Positions 29,391 to 41,086 are shown, counted from the stretch's first letter. The stretch is 64,000 nt of DNA from Gallibacterium genomosp. 3 (GCF_001678475.1 NZ_JTJR01000045.1:1-64000), one strand, 5' to 3'. Program-made: numbers and translations. Notes: generated by a model not told the origin, from the sequence alone.

Positions 29391-30131
29391 ATGGCTGGTC
29401 ACAGTAAATGGGCTAATATTAAACACCGCAAAGCGGCGCAAGACGCACAACGTGGGAAAATTTTTACTAAATTAATTCGTGAGTTAGTTACCGCAGCGAA
29501 AATGGGCGGACCAGATGTTGGTTCAAACCCTCGCTTACGTACAGCGGTTGATAAAGCATTATCAAATAATATGACTCGTGACACAATCAATCGTGCTATT
29601 CAACGTGGTGCTGGTGGTGGCGATGATACCAATATGGAATCTATTGTTTACGAAGGTTATGGTCCAGGCGGTACAGCAATTATTGTTGAATGTTTAACGG
29701 ATAACCGTAAACGTACTGTATCGGAAGTTCGCCACGCTTTTACTAAATGTGGTGGAAATTTAGGTACTGATGGTTCAGTGGCTTACTTATTTACACGTAA
29801 AGGTTTAATCTTAGTAAATCAAGCTGATGAAGATGCATTAATGGAAGCGGCTATTGAAGCAGGGGCAGATGATGTACAGCCACAAGATGATGGCAGTTTT
29901 GAGATCTATACTGCTTGGGAAGATCTTAGTTCAGTACGTGATGCATTAACTGAAGCCGGCTTTAAAATTGATGAAGCTGAAGTAAGTATGATCCCATCAA
30001 CTACGGCGGAATTAGATGCGGATACAGCACCAAAACTAATGCGTTTAGTTGATATGTTAGAAGATTGCGATGATGTGCAAAACGTATATCACAATGGTGA
30101 TATGAGTGATGAAGTAGCAGCATTATTGTAA
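29391..30131 (+). CDS. yebC: YebC/PmpR-family protein
   Basis: 246 aa, full length, with the family N-terminus [20 protein letters not shown], the segment [20 protein letters not shown] and the C-terminal domain [19 protein letters not shown]. The family has been described as transcription regulators and, more recently, as helpers of translation through difficult (proline-rich) stretches. Last gene of the aspS operon; a strong terminator follows. In H. influenzae the next genes are ruvCAB; here ruvC follows only after a repeat. Confidence 0.95.
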   Translation: MAGHSKWANIKHRKAAQDAQRGKIFTKLIRELVTAAKMGGPDVGSNPRLRTAVDKALSNNMTRDTINRAIQRGAGGGDDTNMESIVYEGYGPGGTAIIVECLTDNRKRTVSEVRHAFTKCGGNLGTDGSVAYLFTRKGLILVNQADEDALMEAAIEAGADDVQPQDDGSFEIYTAWEDLSSVRDALTEAGFKIDEAEVSMIPSTTAELDADTAPKLMRLVDMLEDCDDVQNVYHNGDMSDEVAALL

Positions 30132-30144
30132 GAATGATGAGTTA

Positions 30145-30169
30145 AAAAAGGGGGCTTAGCCCCCTTTTT
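30145..30169 (+). terminator. Rho-independent terminator after yebC
   Basis: AAAAAGGGGGC-TTA-GCCCCCTTTTT hairpin, 13 bases after the stop codon. Confidence 0.92.
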
Positions 30170-30204
30170 ACTAGTAAAGTGAAATCCTATTCATAAATCT
30201 TGAT

Positions 30205-30497
30205 AAATGGTTCATTTGGGTTCCCTCTTACACTTGCCCGAATGAAAATCAGATTTTTAGGTAAAAAAAGTGATCATTTTTCGAACGGAGTGAGAAAAAT
30301 CTCTGTTTTTTGCCGCCCAGAAAATCTGATTGGAATGAGGATTAGCAAGTGTGCGAGGGCGTGTTTCTTTTGCTTCGTTTTCTTTACACAAGTAATGACA
30401 AAAAGCGATAGCTTTTTGAACGTTGCTTGCAACGGCCCGTTAGGGTGAGCAAGCTTGCTTGCGAATAAAAGTAGGTCGCCCTTTAGGGCGAAACCTA
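30205..30497 (+). repeat. Structured intergenic repeat, copy R4 (with 78-bp module)
   Basis: Large palindrome at 30223-30359 (137 bp). The nested arms read AATCAGATTT / AAATCTGATT instead of AATAAGATTT / AAATCTTATT, a compensatory pair change. An additional 78-bp module (30394-30471), containing small hairpins AAAAAGC-GATA-GCTTTTT and GTTGC/GCAAC, replaces the loop of the second hairpin. It lies between yebC and ruvC; 30498-30601 holds only AT-rich DNA. Confidence 0.85.
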
Positions 30498-30601
30498 AAT
30501 TTATAATTTAGTGAAAGAATTAGTAGCCAAATATTGTGGACTAAATAGGGCCTATTCTTCCCAGAAAGATAGGCAAAACCCTAATATTTTTAACATTCAA
30601 T

Positions 30602-31171
30602 ATGATTATTCTCGGCATTGACCCCGGATCACGCCTAACCGGTTATGGCGTTATCCGCCAACAAGGCAAACAACTCACCTATCTCGGCAGTGGTGTAATT
30701 CGTACTGAAGTTGATGATCTTCCGACACGACTACAACGAATTTACGTTGGTGTAACGGAGATTATTACTCAATTCCAGCCAGATGTTTTTTCGATTGAAC
30801 AAGTCTTTATGGCGAAAAATGCTGATTCCGCGCTAAAGCTAGGACAGGCAAGAGGAGCAGCAATTGTTGCCGCAACCAATCATCAATTACCGGTTTTTGA
30901 ATATGCGGCAAGATTAGTGAAACAAACTGTGGTAGGAATTGGTTCCGCTGATAAAAAGCAAGTGCAGCATATGGTGACAAAAATTTTAACATTATCTGCT
31001 TCACCACAAGCTGACGCCGCAGATGCGTTAGCGATTGCCATTACTCACGCTCACTCTTATCAATATTCACTACAAGTTGCTCAAGCAGGACAATCTAAAT
31101 TAGCGGGAAATGCGGCTTTGTTACGTGCAAGATATAGTCGGGGACGCTTTCGTTTGAAAGCAGAAAAATAA
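30602..31171 (+). CDS. ruvC: Holliday junction resolvase RuvC
   Basis: 189 aa with the RNase H-like acidic residues: D7 in [13 protein letters not shown], the glutamate in [22 protein letters not shown], and the C-terminal pair in [15 protein letters not shown]. It cuts Holliday junctions made during recombination and works with RuvAB. ruvA and ruvB, its usual downstream partners, are not adjacent: the gene is bracketed by repeat copies R4 and R5 in the same orientation. Confidence 0.96.
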   Translation: MIILGIDPGSRLTGYGVIRQQGKQLTYLGSGVIRTEVDDLPTRLQRIYVGVTEIITQFQPDVFSIEQVFMAKNADSALKLGQARGAAIVAATNHQLPVFEYAARLVKQTVVGIGSADKKQVQHMVTKILTLSASPQADAADALAIAITHAHSYQYSLQVAQAGQSKLAGNAALLRARYSRGRFRLKAEK

Positions 31172-31229
31172 AAATTTGATAAACAAGCAGTACAGCTTGT
31201 TGAAAGATTAAATTGACTAACAATTCTTA

Positions 31230-31524
31230 ATAAATGTCTAATGGGTTCCCTCTCACACTTGCCCGAATGGAAGTCAGATTTTCAGGCAAAAAAAGTGATC
31301 ATTTTTCGAACGTAGTGAGAAAAATCTCTTTTTTGCCGCCCGGAAAATCTGATTGGAATGAGGATTAGCAAGTGTGCGAGGGTTTGTTTTCTTTTGCCTT
31401 CTTTTCTTTGCAAACTCAATGACAAAAAGCGATAGCTTTTTGAACGTTGCTTGCAACGGCCCGTTAGGGTGAGCAAGCTAGCTTGCGAATAAAAGAAGGT
31501 CGCCCTTTAGGGCGAAATCTAAAT
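31230..31524 (+). repeat. Structured intergenic repeat, copy R5 (with 78-bp module)
   Basis: Large palindrome at 31248-31382 (135 bp) with the GTCAGATT / AATCTGAT version of the arms, as in R4. The 78-bp module recurs at 31418-31495 with about one base change from R4, and the element ends with CGCCCTTTAGGGCG. It lies between ruvC and the end of fabA, in the same orientation as R4. Confidence 0.85.
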
Positions 31525-31594
31525 GCTAATTAAAGTAAATATGTTGTTAGTAATTTAACTGGTTATCCATAACAGATAACCAGTATAAACAACA

Positions 31595-32140
31595 CTAAAA
31601 CATCGTTGTATCTTGGAATAACCCCACTTTCAAATCGGTTGCGGTATAAATAATACGACCATCTACCTCAACTTCACCATCGGCTAATCCCATAATTAAC
31701 TTACGATTAATCACACGTTTTAAATGAATACGATAAATAACTTTTTTTGAAGTTGGTAAAATTTGCCCTGTAAATTTCACCTCACCAACCCCTAAAGCGC
31801 GGCCTTTACCTTCACCACCAATCCAGCCTAAGAAAAAGCCAACTAATTGCCACATCGCATCTAACCCTAAGCAACCCGGCATCACAGGATCGCCAATAAA
31901 GTGGCAACCAAAGAAAGGCAAATCAGGGCGAATGTCTAATTCTGCTTCAATATAACCTTTACCATAACGCCCTTTCGTTTCATCCATTTCAACAATACGA
32001 TCCATCATTAACATTGAGGGTGCAGGTAGTTGAGGGCCTTTCTCACCAAATAATTCACCGCGTCCAGAAGCTAATAAATCTTCATAGCTAAATGATTTTT
32101 GAGCGGTGAATGTTCTTTTTTGTGAACTACTGTTCGGCAT
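31595..32140 (-). CDS. fabA: 3-hydroxyacyl-ACP dehydratase/isomerase FabA
   Basis: 181 aa from MPNSSSQK, which follows a strong GGAGGAG ribosome site; a start at 32179 would add 13 residues. The active-site region [21 protein letters not shown] carries the catalytic histidine and aspartate. Nearly the whole protein follows E. coli FabA ([16 protein letters not shown] region, [18 protein letters not shown]). It introduces the double bond of unsaturated fatty acids. ycbZ is directly upstream on the same strand, as in E. coli. Confidence 0.96.
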   Translation of the reverse strand: MPNSSSQKRTFTAQKSFSYEDLLASGRGELFGEKGPQLPAPSMLMMDRIVEMDETKGRYGKGYIEAELDIRPDLPFFGCHFIGDPVMPGCLGLDAMWQLVGFFLGWIGGEGKGRALGVGEVKFTGQILPTSKKVIYRIHLKRVINRKLIMGLADGEVEVDGRIIYTATDLKVGLFQDTTMF

Positions 32141-32269
32141 ACTGATCTCCTCCAAGCGAGCGTTAAAAATCCTTTCCAAAAGGAAACATAAGATGTTGGC
32201 TATTCTAGCAAGGAAAAATGCTTTTTGAAATGGCTTACACTTGTTCGCTGAATGGTCGGAGCAGTTTTT

Positions 32270-34045
32270 TTATTTTTTGTGCGAATTTAACCAAGGAAAC
32301 CAACGATTAAGTAAAGGTTTTGCCTCAGCTTTCAGTTCAATATTTTGCATAATTAATTGGTTTAGTGGGCGATTAGCCTCGTGATATTCAGTATCAGGCA
32401 TTTCTACTAAATCACGTTGCAATAAAATTTGTAACGCTTGTGTCGCATCTTCAACGATCCATAAATGGAATGTTCCTGCTTTTACTGCTTCAATAATGGC
32501 TTGATTTAAGCTTAATTGTGCACAAACCACAGTAGGAATAATCACTCCTTGCTTTCCAGTTAAACCACGTTGTTGGCAAATTGCAAAAAAGCCTTCAATC
32601 TTTTCATTTACACCACCCACAGCGTGTACCAAACCGAACTGGTCAATCGCGCCAGTAATTGCAATATTTTGCGGTAACGGCAATTCTGCTAAAGCACTGA
32701 CTAATACACAAAGCATAGCTAACGAAGCACTATCACCATCAATTTCAGTGTACGACTGTTCAAAAACTAGTGATGCAGAGAAAGGTAATTGGCTGGGTAA
32801 TTGCAAAATATTGCTTAAACAAGATTGTGCAATCATCATCCCTTTACTGTGAATATTGCCGGCTAATTCATTTTTACGATCAACATCGACAATTTCCCCT
32901 TCGCCAATTTGTACTAAACAACTGATTCGTGAGGGTTCACCAAAGGCATAGGGTACGCCCGGATACTCAATTACCGACAAGCCGTTAATTTGTCCAATCT
33001 CTTCACCATCAGTAGCGATATAGATCTGTTCAGCCAAGACGCTTTGATAACTACGTTGCTGCAATAAATCTCGCTGATAACATTGTTGACGATAACAATC
33101 TTCGATCATCGCTGCGGTAATTAACTTAGATTTGGGTTGGGTAATCATTGCACCTTGTAAAATGCGTAAAATCTGTGAAGGCGAATTACTAATTAATTGG
33201 CGATCTTCACTATCACGCACAAGCCACTGATACAAGCGATTAATGCCAGATAAATCAATATCACGTTGCAGTTCGGACTTTGCTAAATGTTGAATATAAC
33301 CTGCCCATTGTGCTTGTTGCTGTTCAGAGGCAACCTCACAATAAGCGGCTAATTCTGCATAATCAGCTAATTGGTATAAGTCAGGTTGGATTGCTTCTAA
33401 TTCGGCAATATTTTCTCGACTGCCAACTAAGATAAGTTTTAATTTCAATGGCATACTTGGAATAACACATGGCTGGCGTTGCAGAATATTATCTAAATGC
33501 CAATGAAATTGTTGTTGTTGCAATAAGCTTAATAAACGTAACCAAACGTCAAATTGTGCTAACAGTTGTGCGATAGAAACGATTAAGATCCCACCATTTA
33601 ATTGATGAACTAATCCCGGTATAAGATGCAGTTTATCGCTATTAGTTAGCTGTAATACTTGCCCAAATAGATGTTGAGGATCAAGATAATCAGCACTTTT
33701 TACCCAATCACGTTGAATAAAATTATCCTGTACAGACGTAGCTGTCCGCATTTCCATGATAGGAAATTCATTATTATGCTGCTGGAATTGATAATGTACC
33801 CCATTAATTGCCAACGGTTGATCTGCAAAATAATGCTGTAATAAATAACGTTCTAAACGCTGTAAATCACTAAATTGTTCTTCACCTTTTAATACTAATA
33901 AATGCCTATCTTGTGCTAACCAATGTTTAATCGCTGCGGTAGCACGTGGCTGTAAATCCCAAAAATCAATAGTGTGATTAATTTGTTCAGCTTGAATCGC
34001 GAAGGTGGGTGCAAGTGACTGCCAATCTAATTTTAATAAATCCAT
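32270..34045 (-). CDS. ycbZ: Lon-like protease (LonH/YcbZ family)
   Basis: 591 aa from MDLLKLDWQSL; a start at 34084 would add 13 residues. The C-terminal Lon protease domain is clear (about 390-560): the nucleophile in DGDSASLAMLC and the lysine in GGVNEKIEGFF form the Ser-Lys dyad. The N-terminal part resembles a degenerate AAA+ domain; no clean Walker A is seen. Related to E. coli YcbZ (586 aa), which also lies beside fabA. Substrates unknown. Confidence 0.88.
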   Translation of the reverse strand: MDLLKLDWQSLAPTFAIQAEQINHTIDFWDLQPRATAAIKHWLAQDRHLLVLKGEEQFSDLQRLERYLLQHYFADQPLAINGVHYQFQQHNNEFPIMEMRTATSVQDNFIQRDWVKSADYLDPQHLFGQVLQLTNSDKLHLIPGLVHQLNGGILIVSIAQLLAQFDVWLRLLSLLQQQQFHWHLDNILQRQPCVIPSMPLKLKLILVGSRENIAELEAIQPDLYQLADYAELAAYCEVASEQQQAQWAGYIQHLAKSELQRDIDLSGINRLYQWLVRDSEDRQLISNSPSQILRILQGAMITQPKSKLITAAMIEDCYRQQCYQRDLLQQRSYQSVLAEQIYIATDGEEIGQINGLSVIEYPGVPYAFGEPSRISCLVQIGEGEIVDVDRKNELAGNIHSKGMMIAQSCLSNILQLPSQLPFSASLVFEQSYTEIDGDSASLAMLCVLVSALAELPLPQNIAITGAIDQFGLVHAVGGVNEKIEGFFAICQQRGLTGKQGVIIPTVVCAQLSLNQAIIEAVKAGTFHLWIVEDATQALQILLQRDLVEMPDTEYHEANRPLNQLIMQNIELKAEAKPLLNRWFPWLNSHKK

Positions 34046-34229
34046 AGTTATTCTCTTTTCTTTTTTAACCTGCGAATTATACACAAAACTACTGTAAAGG
34101 GTGGATTTCTATTCTGTTAATTAGGAAGTAAGAAAAATAGATAATAGAGCCTATAGTAGAGATATAAAAAGTATCATTTACCTATATTGAGGTATACTTG
34201 TAATTTGTTGATTTATATAGAAAATAGTA

Positions 34230-34238
34230 GGGGGGGGG
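34230..34238 (+). repeat. Poly-G tract (G9) upstream of autotransporter promoter
   Basis: Nine consecutive G residues, ending two bases before the -35 element (34241-34246) of the autotransporter promoter. Homopolymeric tracts of this length change length by slipped-strand mispairing; at this place a change would alter upstream promoter contacts rather than the -35/-10 spacing. Confidence 0.85.
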
Positions 34239-34240
34239 AT

Positions 34241-34269
34241 TTTACATTTAACAAAAAATCTGCTAAAAT
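34241..34269 (+). promoter_or_regulatory. Promoter of the autotransporter gene
   Basis: TTTACA (34241-34246), 17-base spacer, TAAAAT (34264-34269), about 100 bases before the ATG at 34371. The remaining 34046-34229 region between ycbZ and the tract shows no gene. Confidence 0.7.
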
Positions 34270-34370
34270 TGCTTGATTTTTACGCAGGGTATAGACCTAA
34301 TTTTGATAGTTTGTTATTGCAAATTAAATTTGGTCTTAGAAATTTTTTTAATATTGAAGGAACTATCATT

Positions 34371-37300
34371 ATGAATAAAATCTACAAAGTGATTTGGAAC
34401 AGCACATTAGGCATTTGGCAGTGTGTTTCCGAATTAACTAGTGCGAAGGGTAAAAGCAAATCTAGCACCTCCTCAGTTGCTACTCCTCGCTCTGTAAATG
34501 CTAGGGGGGGGGGTAAAAACAGTCCTTTCTATTTTTGCACTGCTGGCAATGGGAACGATTTCTTATCAAGCTGTTGCTGAAACGGTTACGATTTCAGGAG
34601 CAGATGGGATTTCAGGTACAGTGCCGCAGAGAAAGGCATCCACTGACCCTGTAGGCTCTATTTCTACAGCTGGTAAGGTAACGAATGATACAGTGTCTAG
34701 TAGACAATCTGCTACGATCAAAGGTGATACGATTACGATTGATGGTAATCAGGGTGCGACTAATACGGGTATCGTTAAGTTTATCTATGAAATGGGATGG
34801 GGGACAGATAGTAATAACTCCCCAATCAACCATAATGTTGATCCTAACGCATCTTATTTTAGGTATTTAAAATTGGATAACTCCCACTTGTTGATTAGTA
34901 ATCCGACAAGCTCTCCTGAAGGTAAGTTTAGATTTGATGGTTTATGGGCAGGTGCAGAAGCTGGTAAGTATGCTAGTGAGAGTACGATCACTTTGAATAA
35001 TGCTGAAGTCTTATTAAATAACTCCAGTAGTTCAGGTGGTTTAGCTGTAGGTCCTAATAGTTCTGTCGATATTAACAACAGTACATTTACTAGTATTTTT
35101 GTTCGAAATATTGGTACGGTTAATGTGACTAATTCTACTTTAGCTGTTACTCAAGATGTGACGACATTCGAGGGATTTGTTAGAGAGGGTGAGCTTAAAG
35201 GAGAGAATGTTAATACAGCTCAATTAGGCACATTTAACTTTGATAACGGGGTATTGGAGTCTAAGTATAGAGCGGCTAGACCTAATGATCCTGGAATGTT
35301 TAAAGGTAATTTAGTGCTTAAGAATGATACCGAGATTAAAGTAGGTACTAATTCAGACGGCACTATTAAAAAGACCTTTATTCAAGGTGGTGGCGTGATT
35401 CAGGATTTTAATGGTTCTAAATCAGCCGTGAATAAAACTGGTGCGGGTACCTTGGTTTATACCGAAAGTAACACCTATACTGGCAATACCAATGTTAAAG
35501 AAGGAACTTTACAGCTTGGTAATGAAGGTGGTGCAGTAGCAGGAACTGAGGGTACTACAGGGGATATTGCTCGTGATACAGATATTGTTTTAAGCAAAGA
35601 CGCAACCTTACAGATTAAACGTTCAAATACATATGAATTAAATAATAAAATTCTAGCAGAAAATAAAGCGGCTGATACGGGTAACCTCGTGCAAGCAGGT
35701 AGCGGTACCACCATTATTAGCAATAAAGACAATACTTTCAGCGGTAATACGCTGATTCGTGGTGGCGTGCTGCAATTTGAAAATATTGAATCAATGGGGA
35801 AAGGCACGACCGCGATTTCGACTGGTGAAGGTGAAGATAAAGGTAAGTTAAAAATCAACTTTACCGAAGATGCAACAATTGAACGCAATATCGATGGTAC
35901 TGGTGAGATCGAAAAAACCAATACCGCTAAAGTAACCTACACTGGCTCTGGTACCTACACGGGTAAAACCACCGTATCGGGCGGTGAATTAGAGATTGCT
36001 TCAGGCGGTAGCATTATCGGTACCAGTGAAGTGATTATTGATGATGGTAAGACTTATACGGAAGGTCAACCTGTTGCAACCTTAACAGTTGGCGGTACGC
36101 TTGAAACGGCTCACACAGATAATGATTACGGTGATGTCACAATTGATAACGGTACGCTTAATGTAAAAAATGGCGGTACGGTAAATGTGGGTAACATTAA
36201 ATCAAGAGATCCTAATACACCCGAAGCAGATACTGATAAATCTACGATTAATATTGAAAATGGCGGTAGCCTCACAACCAATCTGATAAACGGTGATAAA
36301 CTCTTTGAAAACTTCAAAACCGATCCAGGTCATGAAGGCATTCAAATTGACGGTACGCTAACAGCTCAAGTTGCGGATAAAGATGCCACGATTTCTCAAG
36401 AAGACGGTGCGGTATTCACAGGTACAGGTAGCTTTGTGAAAGATGGTAACGGTACCTTGAAACTGGCTTCAGGCAACACCATTGGTACAACTTGGGTGAA
36501 AGACGGTACCTTAGATTTAGACCCAGATAAAACCCTAAAGAGCACTACGGTTAAAGTGGGTGATAATAAGGTAGCAGACGCAACCGACAAAGAAGCCGCT
36601 AAAACTGCGACATTTAATGTAACAGGAACCGTAGAAGGTGCCACTGATGTCAGCGTAGATTCTGATGGTTACTTGAAAATTGGTGATGATACGCATACTG
36701 GATCTATTAGTACGACTAATTTGACGGTAGAGGGTGGCTCAGTAGATCTTGCAAAAGGTACTGCAACGGTATCCGCAACGACTTCAGTTAAAGATGGTAC
36801 ATTGAATGTTGCTAAGGGTACTCAGCTGACTACGGTAGACCTTAAAGCGGGTGATAATAAAGACGAGGAAGGTACAAATAATAAGACAAATGCCTTTGTG
36901 AATATTGATGGTACAGTAACGGCTACTGGAGATATTACGGTCAAACCCGATGCAAAAGTAACCGTAGGTACGGATGCAGAGGGCGATACCCCAGCAACTG
37001 CAGGGACGTTAGCCGGTAAGAACTTAATCGTAGAGGGCGGTTCAGTCGATGTAGTTGAGGGTAAAACCAACATTACTGAGGATACTGATGTTAAAGACGG
37101 TTTATTAAACGTTGATAAAGGGGCTACTCTAACGACAAAAAATCTGAAAGCGGGTGATAATGAAGACGAGCAAGGTACGAACAATAAGACGAATGCCTTT
37201 GTGAATGTGAATGGTACCGTAACGGCTACTGAAGATATTACAGTTAAACCTGATGCGAAAGTAATCGTAGGTACGGATCCACAGGGCAGTACCCCTGGAA

Positions 37301-40300
37301 CTGTAGGGACATTAGCTGGTAAGAACTTAACTGTAGAGGGTGGTGAAGTTGCTGTCGTTGAGGGTAACGCCAAGATTACTGAGAATACTGATGTTCAAGA
37401 CGGTACATTAGACGTTCATAATGGTGCCACTTTAACGACAAAAAATCTGAAAGCGGGTGATAATAGTGATGATCAGAAGACTGGCGAGTCAATTAATGCT
37501 CATGTCAATATCGATGGTGACGCAACGGTTAGTGGTGAAATGACCGTAAAACCTGATGCGGCCGTGAATGTCGGGACCAATGATATCCCTTCTGATGGTG
37601 ATGCACCTACTAAAATTGGTGACACAGGTAGTTTAAAAGTTAACACCTTTACAATGGATGGCGGTACGCTGGATGTTAATAAAGGTAAGCTTGATGCAGG
37701 TACAGCAACAGTTAATGGTGGTACATTGACTGTAGATGGTCCAGGTACGGTTAATGTAGGTACGGTTAATCCAGAAAATGGTAATTTAACCACACCAAAA
37801 GTACTAACACTGAATGGTGGTACATTAGATGTCGCGGGTCACGTGAATGCTGAGAACATTGTTTCTAATCAACCGACTGATAATGATACAGATGCAATTA
37901 TTAAAGTACAAGGTGGTGGTGAGCTAAGCCTTAAACCGACAGGGGATAAGCCACTGTTTGACGGCTTTAAGCAAGGTGATTCAGATACTATTGAGGTCGG
38001 TGGTACGTTAAAAGTGGATGTGGCAGATGGTGTGAATGTAGCACAAAACCTTGATGCACCGATTAATCCACTCACTACTGCTGATAATGCTACCCCTGTA
38101 AAAGGTACATTAGAGAAAAATGGTAATGGTAGCTTGTTGTTAAGTGCGCCAGAAAATACGTTAGGTAAAACCGTTGTACACGATGGTACATTAGGGATTA
38201 AACCTAATTCAGTATTGAACAGTGATACGGTAGATGTTGGCGATTCACAAGAGACTTCAGACACCGCTAAATTAAATATTGAAGGTGGTTTAAAAGCAAC
38301 TGATGTAAATGTGAAGCCTGATGGTCACTTAAATATCGGTACGAATGCTGATCCTGATGCGGATACACCAGATGTTAAAGGTACATTAGAAACCACTAAC
38401 CTAACTATTGATAGTGGTTCAGTGGATCTGAATGTGGGTAAAGCAGATATTGGTACCACCAATATCAATGACGGTACATTTACTACAGATAAAGGCACGA
38501 CTTTAGACAGTGACAATATCAATATCGGTAATAACCCTGATGGTAACAATAAAGATGGTGGCTCTAATACAGCTAAATTACAGGCTAACGGTGATGTTAT
38601 AGCGGAAAATGTAGCCGTTAAATCTGATGGTGCATTAGATATTGGCTCTAATGATAATCCTAAGGATAAGGGTAAATTGACCGCTACTAATGTTACCTTA
38701 GATGGGGGGCGTATCGATCTGAATAATGGTGAAACAGACATTGATACCACTCAAATCAATAAAGGTAAGGTTACTGTTGATAAGGGAACGACTTTCGATA
38801 GTGATAATATTAATGTCGGTAATAACACTAATAACAATGGTGATCCAGCATCAGAAGCAGGTATCCAGATTGATGGTACGGTAACAACGAAAAATATTAC
38901 CGTGAATCCTGATGGTACATTAGATGTCGGTACAAACGATAAAGCACAAACAGGTACGTTGAAGACTGATCATTTAGTGCTTGAGGGCGGTCCTGCCAAT
39001 ATTAATAGTGGTACAGTAGAAACCCCTAATGATATTGTGGTGAATGGTACGACTTTAACCATTGATAAGGGCACAACCGTAACGACACCGAATGTGATTA
39101 CAACCGATCCGATTGGTGAGGATACGAAGCCATCTGCTGTCAATATTGCTGGTACGTTAAATGTGTCTCCCGCTGATGGCGCGAAGTTGTTTGATGGATT
39201 CCAAACCAATCCGGCTAAAAAGGGTAAAGATGGTTTAACAGTCGATCGAACAGGTACGTTGAATATTACTACGCCAGCAAATGGTGTGGTAACCCAAGAT
39301 CCTGATACTCCGATTGCAGGTTCAGGTACGATCAATAAGAAAGGTCCGGGTGAGCTAGATATCCTTGCAGATAACCCATTTGAGGGTACCGTTAATATAG
39401 ATGAAGGTACGCTACGATTGACAGATAATGGTAAATTAGGTCAGGCGACTGTCAATGTTAATAATGATGGAACACTTGCTGTAGATGCGCCAAATACCGA
39501 GTTGGGTAGCTTAACAATGAATCCTAAGAGCCGATTTGTGGTTAAGGCGACTCCAGATGGCGTGAGCGAGTTACGTGTTAATGGTGATTTACACTTAGAT
39601 GGTCAATTCTTTACAGATGTTAAAGAGTTTAAAGATAGTCCTGACTTGGATAAGATTGATTTATCTAGAGCAGTGGTATCAAATACTGGTGGGTTAACTG
39701 GTAAATTCACTTCTTATGATGATAATAGTAATCTGTTTGACTTTATTCCAGATTCACAAACTAATCCAAATGAGATAAGATTTATCGTTAAACCATCTAA
39801 AGATGACTTAGGTATAATTGCTGATCGTTTAGGGTATGAGCGAGCGAAGAGTATTGCTTCTGCATTAGATAGTATCTTTGCTAAAGATCCAACAGGACCA
39901 CTAGCACGTTTATTCTATGCTCTTTTTGATGATCAACAATCAATAGATGCAGTAGTAGAGTCATTACCTGCCTTAGCGGGAGCAAGCAGCCAAGTTGTTG
40001 CTGATACAAGCAGACATTTAGCAAATCTTGCGAAAATTTATGACCGTTGTGAAGATAACGTTCAACAAGGTGATAAACATATTTGGGCGAAAACTTTCGG
40101 TAGTTGGGGTACCCAAGATCAATACCAAGGTGCAGCAGGATATCGTAGCGAAAGTTATGGTTTTGCTGCTGGCGTTGAGAAATGTCATCAACAAACTCGC
40201 TTAGGAGCGATGATCGGCTATGCTTATAGCCATGCTTATAACCGTGAATCAGTGTCTAATCAAACATTACGAGCAGATACAATTCAAGCAGGTATTTATG

Positions 40301-40896
40301 GTAATACATCAATTAGCTCTATTGCTGATTTAGACTTTAGAGCGGGTATTGGTTACAGTGATGTAGGTACTAAACGTAATATTAAGTTTGCGAAGCATAC
40401 TGCACAAGGTAACTATGGTAATAAGATTGGGTATGCTGGTGTGGGTGTGAACTTTAATGCGTTCTCATCTGAACAAGCTGTGATCAAACCATTTATCCGT
40501 TTAGATTACCAAGTGGTGCGTAATAACCATTACAGTGAACGTGGTGCAGGTGTGTTAAATCTTAATGTTGATGCGGGCACTAACCAATCATTAGTTAGCC
40601 AAGTTGGTGTTGATATGAAAGCGCGTCTTGCTGATAAGCTCTCTGTTAATACTCGTGTTGGTGTAGGTTATGATTTAGTTGGTGAGATAGCCTCTACACG
40701 CGCAGCGTTTGCGGGTGCGCCGGATGTTAAGTTTACAACTCAAGGAGCACAACATGGTCGTGTCAGCGGTGAATTGGGAATTGAGATGAATTACCACATT
40801 ACCCCTGCAGCAACGTTATCAGTAGGTTATGATGCGTCAGCACGTAAAGGCTATATTGAACATACACCAAACATTATGTTTAAGATGGCATTTTAA
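34371..40896 (+). CDS. Giant phase-variable autotransporter adhesin (phase OFF as assembled)
   Basis: Translation starts at ATG 34371 (AAGGA site) with an extended signal peptide region (MNKIYKVIWNSTLGIWQCVS), ubiquitous in type V secretion. After about 44 codons a G10 tract (34504-34513) shifts the frame, and this reading ends at 34580. The rest of the signal peptide (VKTVLSIFALLAMGTISYQA, then VAE) and the whole protein lie in the +1 frame, open to 40896. One G fewer (G9) would give a 2174-aa protein. The passenger is a beta-helix with autotransporter-associated repeats (GTLVYTESNTYTGNTNVKEG), including a 303-bp tandem duplication at 36799-37404. The C-terminal 280 residues form the barrel (DKHIWAKTFGSWG..., last residues MFKMAF). 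Function: probably adhesion or aggregation; receptor unknown. Confidence 0.9.
34504..34513 (+). repeat. Poly-G tract (G10) inside the signal peptide coding region
   Basis: Ten G residues within the extended signal peptide of the autotransporter. With ten, the start-codon frame runs into a stop at 34580; with nine (or twelve) it joins the 6.4-kb frame. This is the classic arrangement for translational ON/OFF switching. Confidence 0.92.
36799..37404 (+). repeat. Tandem 303-bp repeat in the autotransporter passenger
   Basis: Two nearly identical 101-codon units (TLNVAKGTQLTTVDLKAGDN... and LLNVDKGATLTTKNLKAGDN...), with a third, diverged unit beginning at 37405 (TLDVHNGATLTTKNLKAGDN). The exact 303-base period in frame points to recent duplication; further diverged units continue to about 39050. 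Copy number may vary between strains. Confidence 0.85.
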
Positions 40897-40926
40897 TTAG
40901 GTTATTAACCTTATTTTTAAAATAAC

Positions 40927-40960
40927 AATACGCCGCTTTTATAGCGGCGTATTTGTTTTG
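40927..40960 (+). terminator. Rho-independent terminator after the autotransporter gene
   Basis: 11-bp stem AATACGCCGCT / AGCGGCGTATT with a 5-base loop, followed by TGTTTTG. Confidence 0.88.
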
Positions 40961-41086
40961 TGAATAAATAAACTCTGGTATCAAATTGAATTCACTATTT
41001 TTAAAATGACATATTTTTTACTTACTGCAAAGCAACCGTAGTTTTGTTAAAATTGCCCAAGTTTTGCAGAAGAATAAGGATGGTAT

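Noticed and set aside
34612-39335. Long minus-strand ORFs opposite the autotransporter
   Set aside because: They mirror the repetitive, codon-biased coding strand, are rich in Ser/Pro/Val/Leu without domains, and lack starts with ribosome sites.
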